Source: Aestuariivivens sediminis (lineage in GTDB: Bacteria; Bacteroidota; Bacteroidia; Flavobacteriales; Flavobacteriaceae). Taken from it: DNA of 64,000 nucleotides. Position 1 is the stretch's first letter. The number at the start of each line of letters is the position of its first letter. Below the pieces are notes generated by a model, which saw nothing but the letters and a program-made list of their open reading frames with translations, was not told the origin of the DNA and did no database searches. Both the position numbers and the translations under genes were made by a program. Of the stretch, positions 55,901-64,000 are shown one piece after another. The stretch is taken from the NCBI RefSeq assembly GCF_022662105.1, contig NZ_JAKMCP010000003.1, forward strand, positions 1 to 64,000, written 5' to 3'.

Positions 55901-57313
55901 ATGTCTAGAAGAAAATCCAAAACCCCATTTTTTGAACAGATAGAAGTTCTGGATGCCGGTGCCAAAGGGAAAAGTATAGCCAAAGCCCCTGATGGCAGAG
56001 TTATCTTTTTACCCAATGCGGTTCCAGGCGATGTGGTGAATATCCAAACCTTTAAAAAACGTAAAGCGTATTATGAAGGCAAAGCTACGGCATTCCTTAA
56101 GCTTTCAGATAAGCGGACCGATCCCCTGTGTGAGCATTTCGGCACCTGTGGCGGTTGTAAATGGCAACACATGGGGTATGAACATCAACTCCATTACAAA
56201 CAACATGAAGTGATCCATAATTTAACCCGAATCGGAAAGGTTGAATTATCGGAGATCCTTCCTATTGTCGGTTCTCAAAAACAGTATTACTACAGAAATA
56301 AAATGGAATTTTCGTTTAGTGATCGCCGCTGGCTGACCCAGGCGGAAATTGAATCCACAGATACCGTCGAGGATAAAAATGCTTTAGGGTTTCATATTCC
56401 AGGGATGTGGGATAAAATTTTGGATATTAAGCAATGTCACTTGCAGGCCGATCCTTCAAATGTCATACGTAATGCGGTGAAAAAATTTGCAACTGAAAAT
56501 GATTTGGAGTTCTTCAACACGAGGAACCAGACAGGTTTTCTGCGTACCCTGATGATTCGTACGTCCAGTACCGGTGACCTTATGGTATTGATTCAATTCT
56601 ATAAGGAAGATGTTTTTAAGCGCAAGTTATTGTTGGACTATATCGCTCAGCAATTCCCGGAAATTACAGCCCTGTTATATGTCATCAACGAAAAGGCCAA
56701 CGATACGATCTATGACCAGGACATCATTTGCTATAAAGGTCTGGATCATATTTTTGAAGAAATGGAAGGCTTACGCTTTAAAATCAATGCCAAATCATTT
56801 TATCAGACCAACTCCGAACAGGCCTACGAACTGTATAAAATTACTCGGAATTTCGCCGGACTGTCGGGAACTGAATTGGTGTACGACTTGTATACCGGCA
56901 CAGGTACCATTGCTCAATTTGTCGCCAAACAGGCCAAGAAGGTAGTCGGTGTGGAATCGGTACCCGAGGCCATTCAGGCGGCCAAGGCCAATGCAAAATT
57001 AAATCGTATTGAAAACGTGTCGTTTTTTGTAGGGGATATGAAACAGGTATTTAATGACCGTTTTATCGCCAATCACGGTCATCCCGATGTCATCATTACC
57101 GACCCCCCACGCGATGGCATGCATAAAGATGTGGTGCAGCAAATACTAAGTATTGCTCCCGAAAAAGTAGTGTATGTAAGCTGTAATAGTGCAACCCAGG
57201 CACGAGATCTTGCCTTAATGAATTCGATGTACAAGGTATCCAAAACACAAGCAGTAGATATGTTTCCACAAACCTTTCATGTGGAAAATGTTGTACTTTT
57301 GGAGCGTAGATAA
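55901..57313 (+). CDS. rlmD: 23S rRNA (uracil-C5)-methyltransferase RlmD
   Basis: Methylates a 23S rRNA uracil (U1939 in E. coli). 470 residues from ATG 55901 (MSRRKSKTPFFEQ). N-terminal TRAM domain, 4Fe-4S cysteines CEHFGTCGGC plus a later cysteine, SAM motif YDLYTGTGTIAQF, and catalytic cysteine in YVSCNSAT. It starts a three-gene unit with two flavobacterial DUF proteins. Confidence 0.9.
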   Translation: MSRRKSKTPFFEQIEVLDAGAKGKSIAKAPDGRVIFLPNAVPGDVVNIQTFKKRKAYYEGKATAFLKLSDKRTDPLCEHFGTCGGCKWQHMGYEHQLHYKQHEVIHNLTRIGKVELSEILPIVGSQKQYYYRNKMEFSFSDRRWLTQAEIESTDTVEDKNALGFHIPGMWDKILDIKQCHLQADPSNVIRNAVKKFATENDLEFFNTRNQTGFLRTLMIRTSSTGDLMVLIQFYKEDVFKRKLLLDYIAQQFPEITALLYVINEKANDTIYDQDIICYKGLDHIFEEMEGLRFKINAKSFYQTNSEQAYELYKITRNFAGLSGTELVYDLYTGTGTIAQFVAKQAKKVVGVESVPEAIQAAKANAKLNRIENVSFFVGDMKQVFNDRFIANHGHPDVIITDPPRDGMHKDVVQQILSIAPEKVVYVSCNSATQARDLALMNSMYKVSKTQAVDMFPQTFHVENVVLLERR

Positions 57314-57319
57314 ACCAAT

Positions 57320-57868
57320 ATGCCATTTATGAAGAATATTTGCCTGCTTATATTAGTCCTGTTCCTAACCAGTCCCTATGGCTGTGAACGCGACGATATT
57401 TGTCCTGAAACCACCCCTACCACCCCTCGATTAATTATCGATTTGTATGATTTCACCAATCAGGAAGAACAAAAGAATGTTTTCGATTTTCGTGTACAAG
57501 GTGTTGATAACGATAACGTTTTACCGGGGTATAATGTTATTGGAGCGACCAATTCCATAATGCTTCCATTACGAACCGATACCAATTCCACCGTATATAA
57601 ACTTCATATCAATTATGCGGTTAATAATAATGGCACTCCGGATAATCCGGATGACGACTTCCTGGAAGGCAATGAGGATACTATTACCATTAATTATTCC
57701 ACCGAAGAAGTATATGTATCCCGAGCGTGTGGTTACAAAACCATTTTTAGAAATGTAACCCTTTTGATTAATGCCGATAGCGATAATTGGATAAAATTGA
57801 AGGAATCCCTAACCGAAAATCAATCTGTAGAAGATGAATCAACGACCCACTTTAACTTATACCATTAG
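57320..57868 (+). CDS. DUF6452-type lipoprotein
   Basis: A 182-residue protein with a lipoprotein-like N terminus ending SPYGC. The body is beta-rich with an acidic loop (NNNGTPDNPDDDFLEGNED) and SRACGYKTIF. It matches the flavobacterial DUF6452 group that sits between rlmD and DUF6048 genes. Start could also be the ATG at codon 4. It overlaps the next gene by 35 bases. Confidence 0.8.
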   Translation: MPFMKNICLLILVLFLTSPYGCERDDICPETTPTTPRLIIDLYDFTNQEEQKNVFDFRVQGVDNDNVLPGYNVIGATNSIMLPLRTDTNSTVYKLHINYAVNNNGTPDNPDDDFLEGNEDTITINYSTEEVYVSRACGYKTIFRNVTLLINADSDNWIKLKESLTENQSVEDESTTHFNLYH

Positions 57869-58568
57869 TTGTTTATGTATAGTACTTTTGTGTTGTGTGT
57901 CCGTAAAAGCACAAAACGATAGTATTCCCGGTGCCGTCAGCGACTCGACTACCTACAAGTTGAAATACGGTTTACGGGTAGGCGGAGACCTGGGAAAACT
58001 TTTGCGTTCCTTTTTGGATGATGACTATAGCGGATTCGAATTGGTTGCCGATTATCGACTGAAAAATAAATTATACATCGCGGGAGAACTGGGAATTGAA
58101 GAAAAAAATACCATTACCGATTATATGGACATTACCACCAACGGCAGTTATTTAAAGGGTGGTATTGATTACAATTTATACCAGAATTGGCTGGACATGG
58201 ATAATATGATTTTTTCCGGGTTTAGGATTGGTGCAAGTTCCTTTAGCCATACCAGAAACCGTTTTCAGGTCTATAGTACCGATCAGTATTGGGCACCGCA
58301 ATATACCTCCACCGAAAGTGAAAAATTTAGTAACCTCACGGCCTTATGGATCGAATTGATAATCGGTATTAAGGCAGAGCTTTTGAATAACCTCTACTTA
58401 GGGCTGAATTTCCAGTTAAAGGGTTTAATAAGTGAGACCGAACCTGTTGGTTTTGAAAACCTCTACATTCCCGGATTTAACAAAACCTATGACAGCAGTG
58501 GTATTGGTGTGGGCTATGCGTATACGCTGTCCTATCGCATTCCACTTTACAAAAAGGACAAGAAATAA
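57834..58568 (+). CDS. DUF6048-type outer-membrane protein
   Basis: A 244-residue protein with a signal peptide (about 1-26, ending VKAQ). Amphipathic strands (YGLRVGGDLGKLL, FELVADYRLKNKLYIAGELGIEE) fit a small outer-membrane barrel. The start overlaps the DUF6452 gene by 35 bases, implying coupling. Its lipoprotein neighbour may be a physical partner. Confidence 0.82.
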   Translation: MNQRPTLTYTISCLCIVLLCCVSVKAQNDSIPGAVSDSTTYKLKYGLRVGGDLGKLLRSFLDDDYSGFELVADYRLKNKLYIAGELGIEEKNTITDYMDITTNGSYLKGGIDYNLYQNWLDMDNMIFSGFRIGASSFSHTRNRFQVYSTDQYWAPQYTSTESEKFSNLTALWIELIIGIKAELLNNLYLGLNFQLKGLISETEPVGFENLYIPGFNKTYDSSGIGVGYAYTLSYRIPLYKKDKK

Positions 58569-58640
58569 ATCATTAATATTCTTTTTTAATGCTATAAGGC
58601 AAGATAATAGAACGGTAAATCGTCCTATACGCTTCCGCTT

Positions 58641-59735
58641 TTAGACATTAAACAGGAAATGCATAACATCACCATCCTTAACGATATAGTTTTTGCCTTC
58701 CACACGCATTTTTCCGGCTTCTTTTACCTTAGCTTCACTCCCGTAGTTAACATAATCGTCATAGCTTATAACTTCTGCTCGAATAAATCCCTTTTCAAAA
58801 TCGGTATGAATCACACCCGCCGCCTGTGGAGCCGTCGCCCCTATTTTAACGGTCCAGGCCCGTACTTCTTTTACTCCTGCCGTAAAATACGTCTGTTGAT
58901 TTAATAATTTATAGGCCCCCCGGATTAACTTGGCAGACCCGGGTTCATCCAAGCCTATGTCCTGTAAAAATAGTTGCCGCTCCTCATAATCGTCCAATTC
59001 ATTAATATCGGCTTCCGTACCAACAGCCAATACCAGAACCTCGGCATATTCATCTTTAACCGATGCCTTGACTTGTTGCACATAACTATTTCCGGAAACT
59101 GCCGAGGCCTCATCGACATTGCAAATATACATGACGGGCTTATCGGTTATGAACTGTAGGGGTTTTACAAAATCGTTATAATCATCTTCACTAAATTCCA
59201 GGGCCCGTACCGATGTACCCGACTCTAAACCGGACTTTAACTGTAACAACACGATCTCTTCTTTCTGGGCCTCTTTATTACCTGTTTTAGCCGCCCGTTT
59301 AACCTTATCCAATTTCTTTTCTACGGTTTCCAAATCTTTAAGTTGCAGTTCCATATCGATGGTTTCCTTATCGCGTATCGGGTTTATACTGCCATCAACA
59401 TGCACAATATTATCGTTGTCGAAGCAGCGTAATACATGGATAATCGCATCGGTTTCCCGAATATTTCCCAGAAACTGATTTCCCAATCCTTCCCCTTTAC
59501 TCGCGCCTTTTACCAACCCGGCAATATCCACAATTTCCACGGTAGCAGGTACCACACGCTCTGGCTTTACCAGGGATTCCAGGGTCTCCAAACGCTGGTC
59601 CGGAACATTCACAACGCCTATATTCGGCTCAATAGTGCAAAACGGGAAGTTGGCACTTTGCGCTTTGGCATTAGATAAACAATTGAATAATGTTGATTTA
59701 CCCACGTTCGGTAATCCTACAATACCTGCTTTCAT
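58641..59735 (-). CDS. ychF: Redox-regulated ATPase YchF
   Basis: Obg/OLA1-family P-loop ATPase that associates with ribosomes. 364 residues. G1 motif [12 protein letters not shown], switch [17 protein letters not shown], and a TGS-like C-terminal domain ending [18 protein letters not shown]. The G4 position reads ICNVDE rather than NKxD, as expected for this ATP-specific family. Confidence 0.96.
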   Translation of the reverse strand: MKAGIVGLPNVGKSTLFNCLSNAKAQSANFPFCTIEPNIGVVNVPDQRLETLESLVKPERVVPATVEIVDIAGLVKGASKGEGLGNQFLGNIRETDAIIHVLRCFDNDNIVHVDGSINPIRDKETIDMELQLKDLETVEKKLDKVKRAAKTGNKEAQKEEIVLLQLKSGLESGTSVRALEFSEDDYNDFVKPLQFITDKPVMYICNVDEASAVSGNSYVQQVKASVKDEYAEVLVLAVGTEADINELDDYEERQLFLQDIGLDEPGSAKLIRGAYKLLNQQTYFTAGVKEVRAWTVKIGATAPQAAGVIHTDFEKGFIRAEVISYDDYVNYGSEAKVKEAGKMRVEGKNYIVKDGDVMHFLFNV

Positions 59736-59918
59736 GATATACTGATTTTTAGCGAGTGCAAATATAATTCATATAATATGTTTTTTACCTCTTTTTTTAA
59801 GTTTAGTATGCATAAAATAAGACCGAACAACAACTATATTAAAGAAAAAGCCTACAATGCGTCGTTCCAAACCAAACTTTGACTTATATTAGTGTAACTA
59901 ACTCAAAAATATTTACTT

Positions 59919-62606
59919 ATGAAACACTATTATTTTTATTGGTTCATGTGCATCACTTCCCTGGCGTTAGCACAGCAGAACGTTACAGGAACCGTCACTG
60001 ATATTAACGGCACACCGCTTCCCGGTGTTAATATTACCGAGGAAGGGACGTCCAAAGGAACGGCCACCGATTTTGATGGTAATTTTTCCATAACCGTAGG
60101 AGAAAACGCAACACTAGTCTTCAGTTATGTGGGGTATAATACGGTAAGCATGCCCGTGGATAACCGGTCGACATTAACGATTACCATGGAAGAAGGGGTC
60201 AGTCTGGATGAGATCATCCTTGTGGGTTCTCGCAGTCCCCGGAGAACAGCAACAGATACCCCTGTTCCGGTAGATGTTTTGGATGTTTCGGGAATTGCTT
60301 CTACTACCGGTAAGGTTGAGGTTAATGACATCCTCCAATATGCAGCACCTTCATTCAATGCCACCAGGCAATCGGGATCCGATGGTGCAGATCATATTGT
60401 TCCGGCTTCTTTACGGGGTTTGGGTCCGGACCAAACTTTGGTATTAATCAATGGAAAACGTCGTCACCAGTCATCCCTGGTTAATATTTTTGGTACACGC
60501 GGACGCGGCAACTCAGGAACCGACCTCAATGCCATTCCTGCCTTTGCCATAAAGCGGATTGAAGTTTTAAGGGATGGTGCCTCTGCACAGTACGGCTCTG
60601 ATGCTATCGCCGGAGTTATTAACATAGTCTTAAAGGATAACACCGATGGGTTTTCAGGAGGAATAACTTATGGCGCCTACAGTACAGCCATAGGCGATGG
60701 CTGGGAGGAAGCAACGGGAGAGACCCTTTATAATGTTGAAGGGAAAAACCGATTGGATGGAAATGACAAAAATTTTGATGGCGCAACGGTTAAAATAGAT
60801 GCCAATTATGGCGTATCACTAAACGATCTCGGTGGGTTTGTTAATTTTACAACCGAATTTCTATCCAGAGATCGCACGCTCAGACCAGGCTTTCCATGGA
60901 GAAAAGGGTATGGTAGTGCCGGTGTGGATGGTTTTAATTTTATGGTTAATGCCGACTTACCGGTTAATGATAATACCGTAGTTTATGCCTTTGGAGGCAG
61001 AAACTACAGAGACACCGATGCCTATGCCTTTTCCAGAGACAGTTTTGACGATGGTGATAACCGTTCCGTCCCCAGTTTATACCCTAATGGTTTTACTCCA
61101 AGAATTACGTCGAATATTACCGATGTTTCCGTTTCTGTGGGGGTAAGACACCAAATGGATAACGGATGGAATGTCGATTTCAACAATACCTTTGGTAAAA
61201 ACAATTTCCATTATTACATTAAAGGGAGTAACAATGCCTCCATGCAGGAGGCCTCCCCAACCGATTTTGATGCGGGGGGACACTATCTGTCTCAAAATAC
61301 AACAGGACTGGATTTCAACAAATACATCGAGGACGTCGCTTCCGGGTTGAGTTTGGCTTTTGGTTTTGAATATAGAACCGAAAATTTCGGCATCTTCGCC
61401 GGCGAAGCGCCTTCCTATGGCCTTTATGATGAAAACGGGGTTATCATCACTAATCCAGAGGTGCAAACGGTGGCCTTTGATTCTAATGGGGATGACTTAC
61501 CCGGTGGTTCTCAAGGGTTCCCCGGGTATAGCCCGGCCAATGAAGTGGACCGTAGTCGAACCAATTATGGTATTTATTTTGATACCGAGCTGAATGCCAG
61601 TGAGTCGTTCATGGTTGGCGCTGCGGTACGATTTGAAGACTATAGCGATTTTGGCAATACCTTCAATGTTAAATTGGCCAGCAGATTAAAACTTAGTGAT
61701 GACTTTGCGTTAAGAGGGTCCATATCAACAGGGTTTAGAGCCCCTTCTCTAGCCCAACTCTATTACAATCTTATATTCAACAATATTGTGGCAGGACAAT
61801 CGGTACCGTCCTTATTATCGGCCAATAACAGTACCGTGACCAAGGCCTTCGGTATTGGACAGTTAAATGAAGAAAAAGCAGTAAATGCCAGTATTGGTTT
61901 TACTTTTAAATCCGGAAACTTTACGGCTACCGTCGATGCCTATTCCATTACGGTAGACGATCGTATTATCCTAACCGATAACTTTACCGATCAAGCCGTT
62001 TTAGGCCCTTTAAATGTAGATGCCGCACAGTTCTTTGCCAATGGGGTGGATACCAGGACCAGCGGTGTGGATATCGTTTTGGGCTATGAAACAGGTATTG
62101 GAAATGAGGGTAATATTAAAATAGGGCTCATCGGGAATGTCAATGATCTAAAAATAAAGGACATCAAAAATGGCAATTTAAATGAATTTACCTTCTTTGG
62201 GCCGTTTTCACAAGCCTATCTCGAGGCGGCGGCACCCGATTATAAATTTGGTCTCAATCTCGGATATACCTGTAAAAAGTTTGATGCGTCCTTATCATTG
62301 ACCCAATTCAGTGAAGTCGAACTCCAGGATTTCCAATGGGTGGATTCCCCGGCTACCAATCAGGCCGAGGCAGACGCGCTTTATGATGTAGCCACGGATG
62401 TCTATAAGGCTGCCATGGTTGTGGATTTAAGCCTCGGGTATCAAATTTGTGAAAATGCTAAATTCAGTATAGGGGCGAATAATCTATTCAACACCTACCC
62501 AACCCCTCAATTTGATGGTTGGACAGACCAGGGAGGCCTGGCCGATTCAGTACAAATGGGATCTGATGGTACCTATGTGTTTGGTCGATTGAATTTTAAT
62601 TTTTAA
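59919..62606 (+). CDS. TonB-dependent receptor with carboxypeptidase-like domain
   Basis: Outer-membrane transporter, 895 residues. Signal peptide about 1-18 (ending LALAQ), CarboxypepD_reg-like domain about 20-100 (VTGTVTDINGTPLPGVNITEEG, FSYVGY), plug domain about 105-235 (LRGLGPDQTLVLINGKRRHQ, LRDGASAQYGSDAIAGVINI) and barrel ending FGRLNFNF. No SusD or periplasmic partner is adjacent. The plug is of the siderophore/colicin receptor type; substrate cannot be named. Confidence 0.93.
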   Translation: MKHYYFYWFMCITSLALAQQNVTGTVTDINGTPLPGVNITEEGTSKGTATDFDGNFSITVGENATLVFSYVGYNTVSMPVDNRSTLTITMEEGVSLDEIILVGSRSPRRTATDTPVPVDVLDVSGIASTTGKVEVNDILQYAAPSFNATRQSGSDGADHIVPASLRGLGPDQTLVLINGKRRHQSSLVNIFGTRGRGNSGTDLNAIPAFAIKRIEVLRDGASAQYGSDAIAGVINIVLKDNTDGFSGGITYGAYSTAIGDGWEEATGETLYNVEGKNRLDGNDKNFDGATVKIDANYGVSLNDLGGFVNFTTEFLSRDRTLRPGFPWRKGYGSAGVDGFNFMVNADLPVNDNTVVYAFGGRNYRDTDAYAFSRDSFDDGDNRSVPSLYPNGFTPRITSNITDVSVSVGVRHQMDNGWNVDFNNTFGKNNFHYYIKGSNNASMQEASPTDFDAGGHYLSQNTTGLDFNKYIEDVASGLSLAFGFEYRTENFGIFAGEAPSYGLYDENGVIITNPEVQTVAFDSNGDDLPGGSQGFPGYSPANEVDRSRTNYGIYFDTELNASESFMVGAAVRFEDYSDFGNTFNVKLASRLKLSDDFALRGSISTGFRAPSLAQLYYNLIFNNIVAGQSVPSLLSANNSTVTKAFGIGQLNEEKAVNASIGFTFKSGNFTATVDAYSITVDDRIILTDNFTDQAVLGPLNVDAAQFFANGVDTRTSGVDIVLGYETGIGNEGNIKIGLIGNVNDLKIKDIKNGNLNEFTFFGPFSQAYLEAAAPDYKFGLNLGYTCKKFDASLSLTQFSEVELQDFQWVDSPATNQAEADALYDVATDVYKAAMVVDLSLGYQICENAKFSIGANNLFNTYPTPQFDGWTDQGGLADSVQMGSDGTYVFGRLNFNF

Positions 62607-62625
62607 ACCGCTCTGAATACAAGTA

Positions 62626-62783
62626 GAAGCGGGTATCTAAACAGGGGCAATCTGAAGGGAACACGGTAAGGTGAAGACCTTTTTACATGCTATCGTAACA
62701 CAGGGAAAGCCTATACTCTGAGGACCCTTACTCGGGATTAGGGCCTTAACCCGGATACCCATAATGGTTTAGACACCCGCTTC
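62626..62783. other. 158-bp element bounded by 17-bp inverted repeats
   Basis: GAAGCGGGTATCTAAAC (62626-62642) and GTTTAGACACCCGCTTC (62767-62783) are inverted repeats matching at 16 of 17 positions. Inside are hairpins AAGGT-gaag-ACCTT and CGGG(a)TTA/TAA-CCCG. GATACCC (62754-62760) can compete with the outer arm for GGGTATC. No ORF and no target-site duplication are visible. It could be a structured RNA or a miniature transposable element. Confidence 0.6.
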
Positions 62784-62801
62784 GTTTTGTTAGCGCACCG
62801 G

Positions 62802-63203
62802 TCATTCATAAGATGCCGATAAATCCTTTAAAACCTGCATGGCTTTGTCGGCATCATTTTTAGGTAAGAAAAGATGGTCATGATAATACCCTGCTATGAC
62901 GTTGCAGCTGATCTTGTGCTCTGCCAGGGCATTCGAAAATAGGGCCGTCAACCCTACGGCTTCCAGGGAAGCGTGTACAAATAAGGTTATCCATGAGGCC
63001 TCATAATCATAGGAAAGGCCCAGCTGATCGGCTAGGTCCTTTTTCAAAATAACCGTTGTGCCTTCCGGTTCCTTAATTTCACACAGTGTTTTTGTTCTGT
63101 CGATGCGATCCAAATCATGGGTAACCACAAAAACAAATGTCCCTTCATTCAACCTGGGGCTCATATGACGCACCAATGTCCTTAATTGCTTTTCTCCACT
63201 CAT
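62802..63203 (-). CDS. ACT-domain protein
   Basis: A 133-residue protein with two ACT-like halves (LNEGTFVFVVTHDL and ASWITLFVHASLEAVGLTALFSNALAEHKISCNVIAGYYHDHLFLP). Such stand-alone ACT proteins probably bind amino acids; ligand unknown. Monocistronic. Confidence 0.82.
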   Translation of the reverse strand: MSGEKQLRTLVRHMSPRLNEGTFVFVVTHDLDRIDRTKTLCEIKEPEGTTVILKKDLADQLGLSYDYEASWITLFVHASLEAVGLTALFSNALAEHKISCNVIAGYYHDHLFLPKNDADKAMQVLKDLSASYE

Positions 63204-63266
63204 ATTTTGTTTTTATACCTTGTAACAATATAGCATTTTATTCGTCATCATTACAAACCCTCATGC

Positions 63267-64000
63267 ATGAAGATTATTCTGGCAGGCCTTCTTTTTTTAA
63301 GTATTTCAATACCGGGGTATTGCCAATCCATTACCGCCAAACTTATAGATAAAGATAGTGGTCACCCCATTGCTTATGCCACCATCAAAACAGGTGCGGA
63401 CAGTGGTGTGATCTCCAACGAAGAAGGATACTTTACCATTCATACAGACCAGATCGATGCCCTTAGCATTTCCTGCATGGGCTATCAACCCAAAGACCTT
63501 AGCCTTGCATCGCTGGCATCCCTGAATTATGTCATCCCCCTCGAAGAGGCCATCAACCGGCTTGATGAGGTCTATCTAAGTAATAAACGCCCACATATCG
63601 ATACCATTATGGCTCGCGTGAAACGTAATATAAGCAAGAATTACAGTATCGACCTGAACACCTATACCCTGTTTTACCGAAGGACCGAGCATGCAGATTT
63701 TAAACATTTGGACTTTGAAATTGAAAAGGCCTCGCATGTCTCGTCCAAAAATCTGGATCAGGCCAACGTCGAATTGACTCAACTTTCAAATCACATCACT
63801 ACCAGTAAAATGGTCCATTTTACTGATGTTAAAGGCGTTCTTCATACCCTAAATCAGGATAGTAGTAAAATGGAAGTTCAAAAAATGACCAAACTGTTGG
63901 ACCATAAAAAAGATTTTTCATTGGATAAAGTGGAAGATAAAGCGAAAACCCTTGTGCTAAAGTACCTGGACACCACTAAGACCTATAAGGTCAAAACGGG
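63267..64000 (+). CDS. Carboxypeptidase-like regulatory domain protein (partial)
   Basis: Starts at ATG 63267 and runs off the window end, with 244 complete codons present. The signal peptide ends GYCQ (about residue 20). A CarboxypepD_reg-like domain follows (about 21-95; ITAKLIDKDSGHPIAYATIKTG and MGYQPKDL), then a charged region with no motif I recognise. Surface or periplasmic location is likely. The end and the full domain set are outside the window. Confidence 0.8.
   Translation, partial: MKIILAGLLFLSISIPGYCQSITAKLIDKDSGHPIAYATIKTGADSGVISNEEGYFTIHTDQIDALSISCMGYQPKDLSLASLASLNYVIPLEEAINRLDEVYLSNKRPHIDTIMARVKRNISKNYSIDLNTYTLFYRRTEHADFKHLDFEIEKASHVSSKNLDQANVELTQLSNHITTSKMVHFTDVKGVLHTLNQDSSKMEVQKMTKLLDHKKDFSLDKVEDKAKTLVLKYLDTTKTYKVKT

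Noticed and set aside
62626-62783. Cobalamin riboswitch
   Set aside because: CCCGGATACC and AAGGGAACACGG are reminiscent, but the conserved core and B12 box are not complete and the element lies after, not before, the TonB receptor.
62626-62783. Retron msr-msd or integron attC site
   Set aside because: The terminal inverted repeats are suggestive, but no reverse transcriptase or integron integrase is nearby and the attC core sequences are missing.

Overview
The window looks like a chromosomal segment of a marine-type Flavobacteriaceae bacterium (phylum Bacteroidota). The pointers are an A+T-rich sequence, TonB-dependent receptors with carboxypeptidase-like N-terminal domains, a type IX secretion (T9SS) sorting tail, several flavobacterial DUF families, promoters of the Bacteroidota type (TTG / TAnnTTTG) and an almost complete lack of Shine-Dalgarno sequences. 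No phage, insertion sequence or CRISPR array is visible.

Layout. 1-250: partial 84-bp-period repeat and tRNA-Arg. 329-11405: a complete uptake [NiFe]-hydrogenase locus. A leftward operon encodes the Tat-exported small subunit, large subunit, cytochrome b, maturation protease and HypF-HypD-HypE. A divergent rightward operon encodes HypA-HypB-HypC. A nickel-transporter-like gene lies at the far end, facing hypE. The small subunit has the six-cysteine proximal-cluster pattern of oxygen-tolerant (group 1d-like) membrane-bound hydrogenases. 11408-11706: a tRNA-Pro/tRNA-Ser pair with a detached 17-bp copy of the tRNA-Pro 3' end. 11800-41024: mainly housekeeping genes (PgpH-like HD phosphodiesterase, thiolase, NlpC/P60 protein, TPR protein, GyrA, ClpC, an ECF sigma operon, MFS and M48 proteins, MsrB, prolyl oligopeptidase, NDH-2, Lpd, AroQ, XerD, RNase Y, a 6S-like RNA, ZapA and a coiled-coil partner). 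41202-47116: a four-gene envelope operon (M23 peptidase, TonB-dependent receptor, double retropepsin-PDZ protein, PH-domain membrane protein). 47161-64000: surface proteins, sulfatase, cysteine desulfurase, Smr protein, small membrane proteins, ornithine aminotransferase, RlmD with two DUF proteins, YchF, a second TonB-dependent receptor, an unexplained 158-bp inverted-repeat-bounded element, an ACT-domain protein and a truncated carboxypeptidase-like protein.

How the genes work together. The hydrogenase locus is self-sufficient: nickel entry, nickel insertion (HypA/HypB), Fe(CN)2CO assembly (HypC-F), proteolytic maturation, Tat export and a quinone-linked cytochrome b. The best new observation is regulatory. 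A 14-bp palindrome of pattern ATGAY-N4-RTCAT (Crp/Fnr-like geometry) lies exactly 22 bp from a TAnnTTTA box at three promoters: the nickel transporter, hypABC and, on the other strand of the same palindrome, the hydrogenase operon. This suggests one regulator for all three units. Other non-coding signals worth checking are the 6S-like RNA between zapA and rny, LytTR-like tandem 13-mers before a consensus promoter at 47949-48021, a strong Shine-Dalgarno sequence at clpC, and the 158-bp element at 62626-62783.
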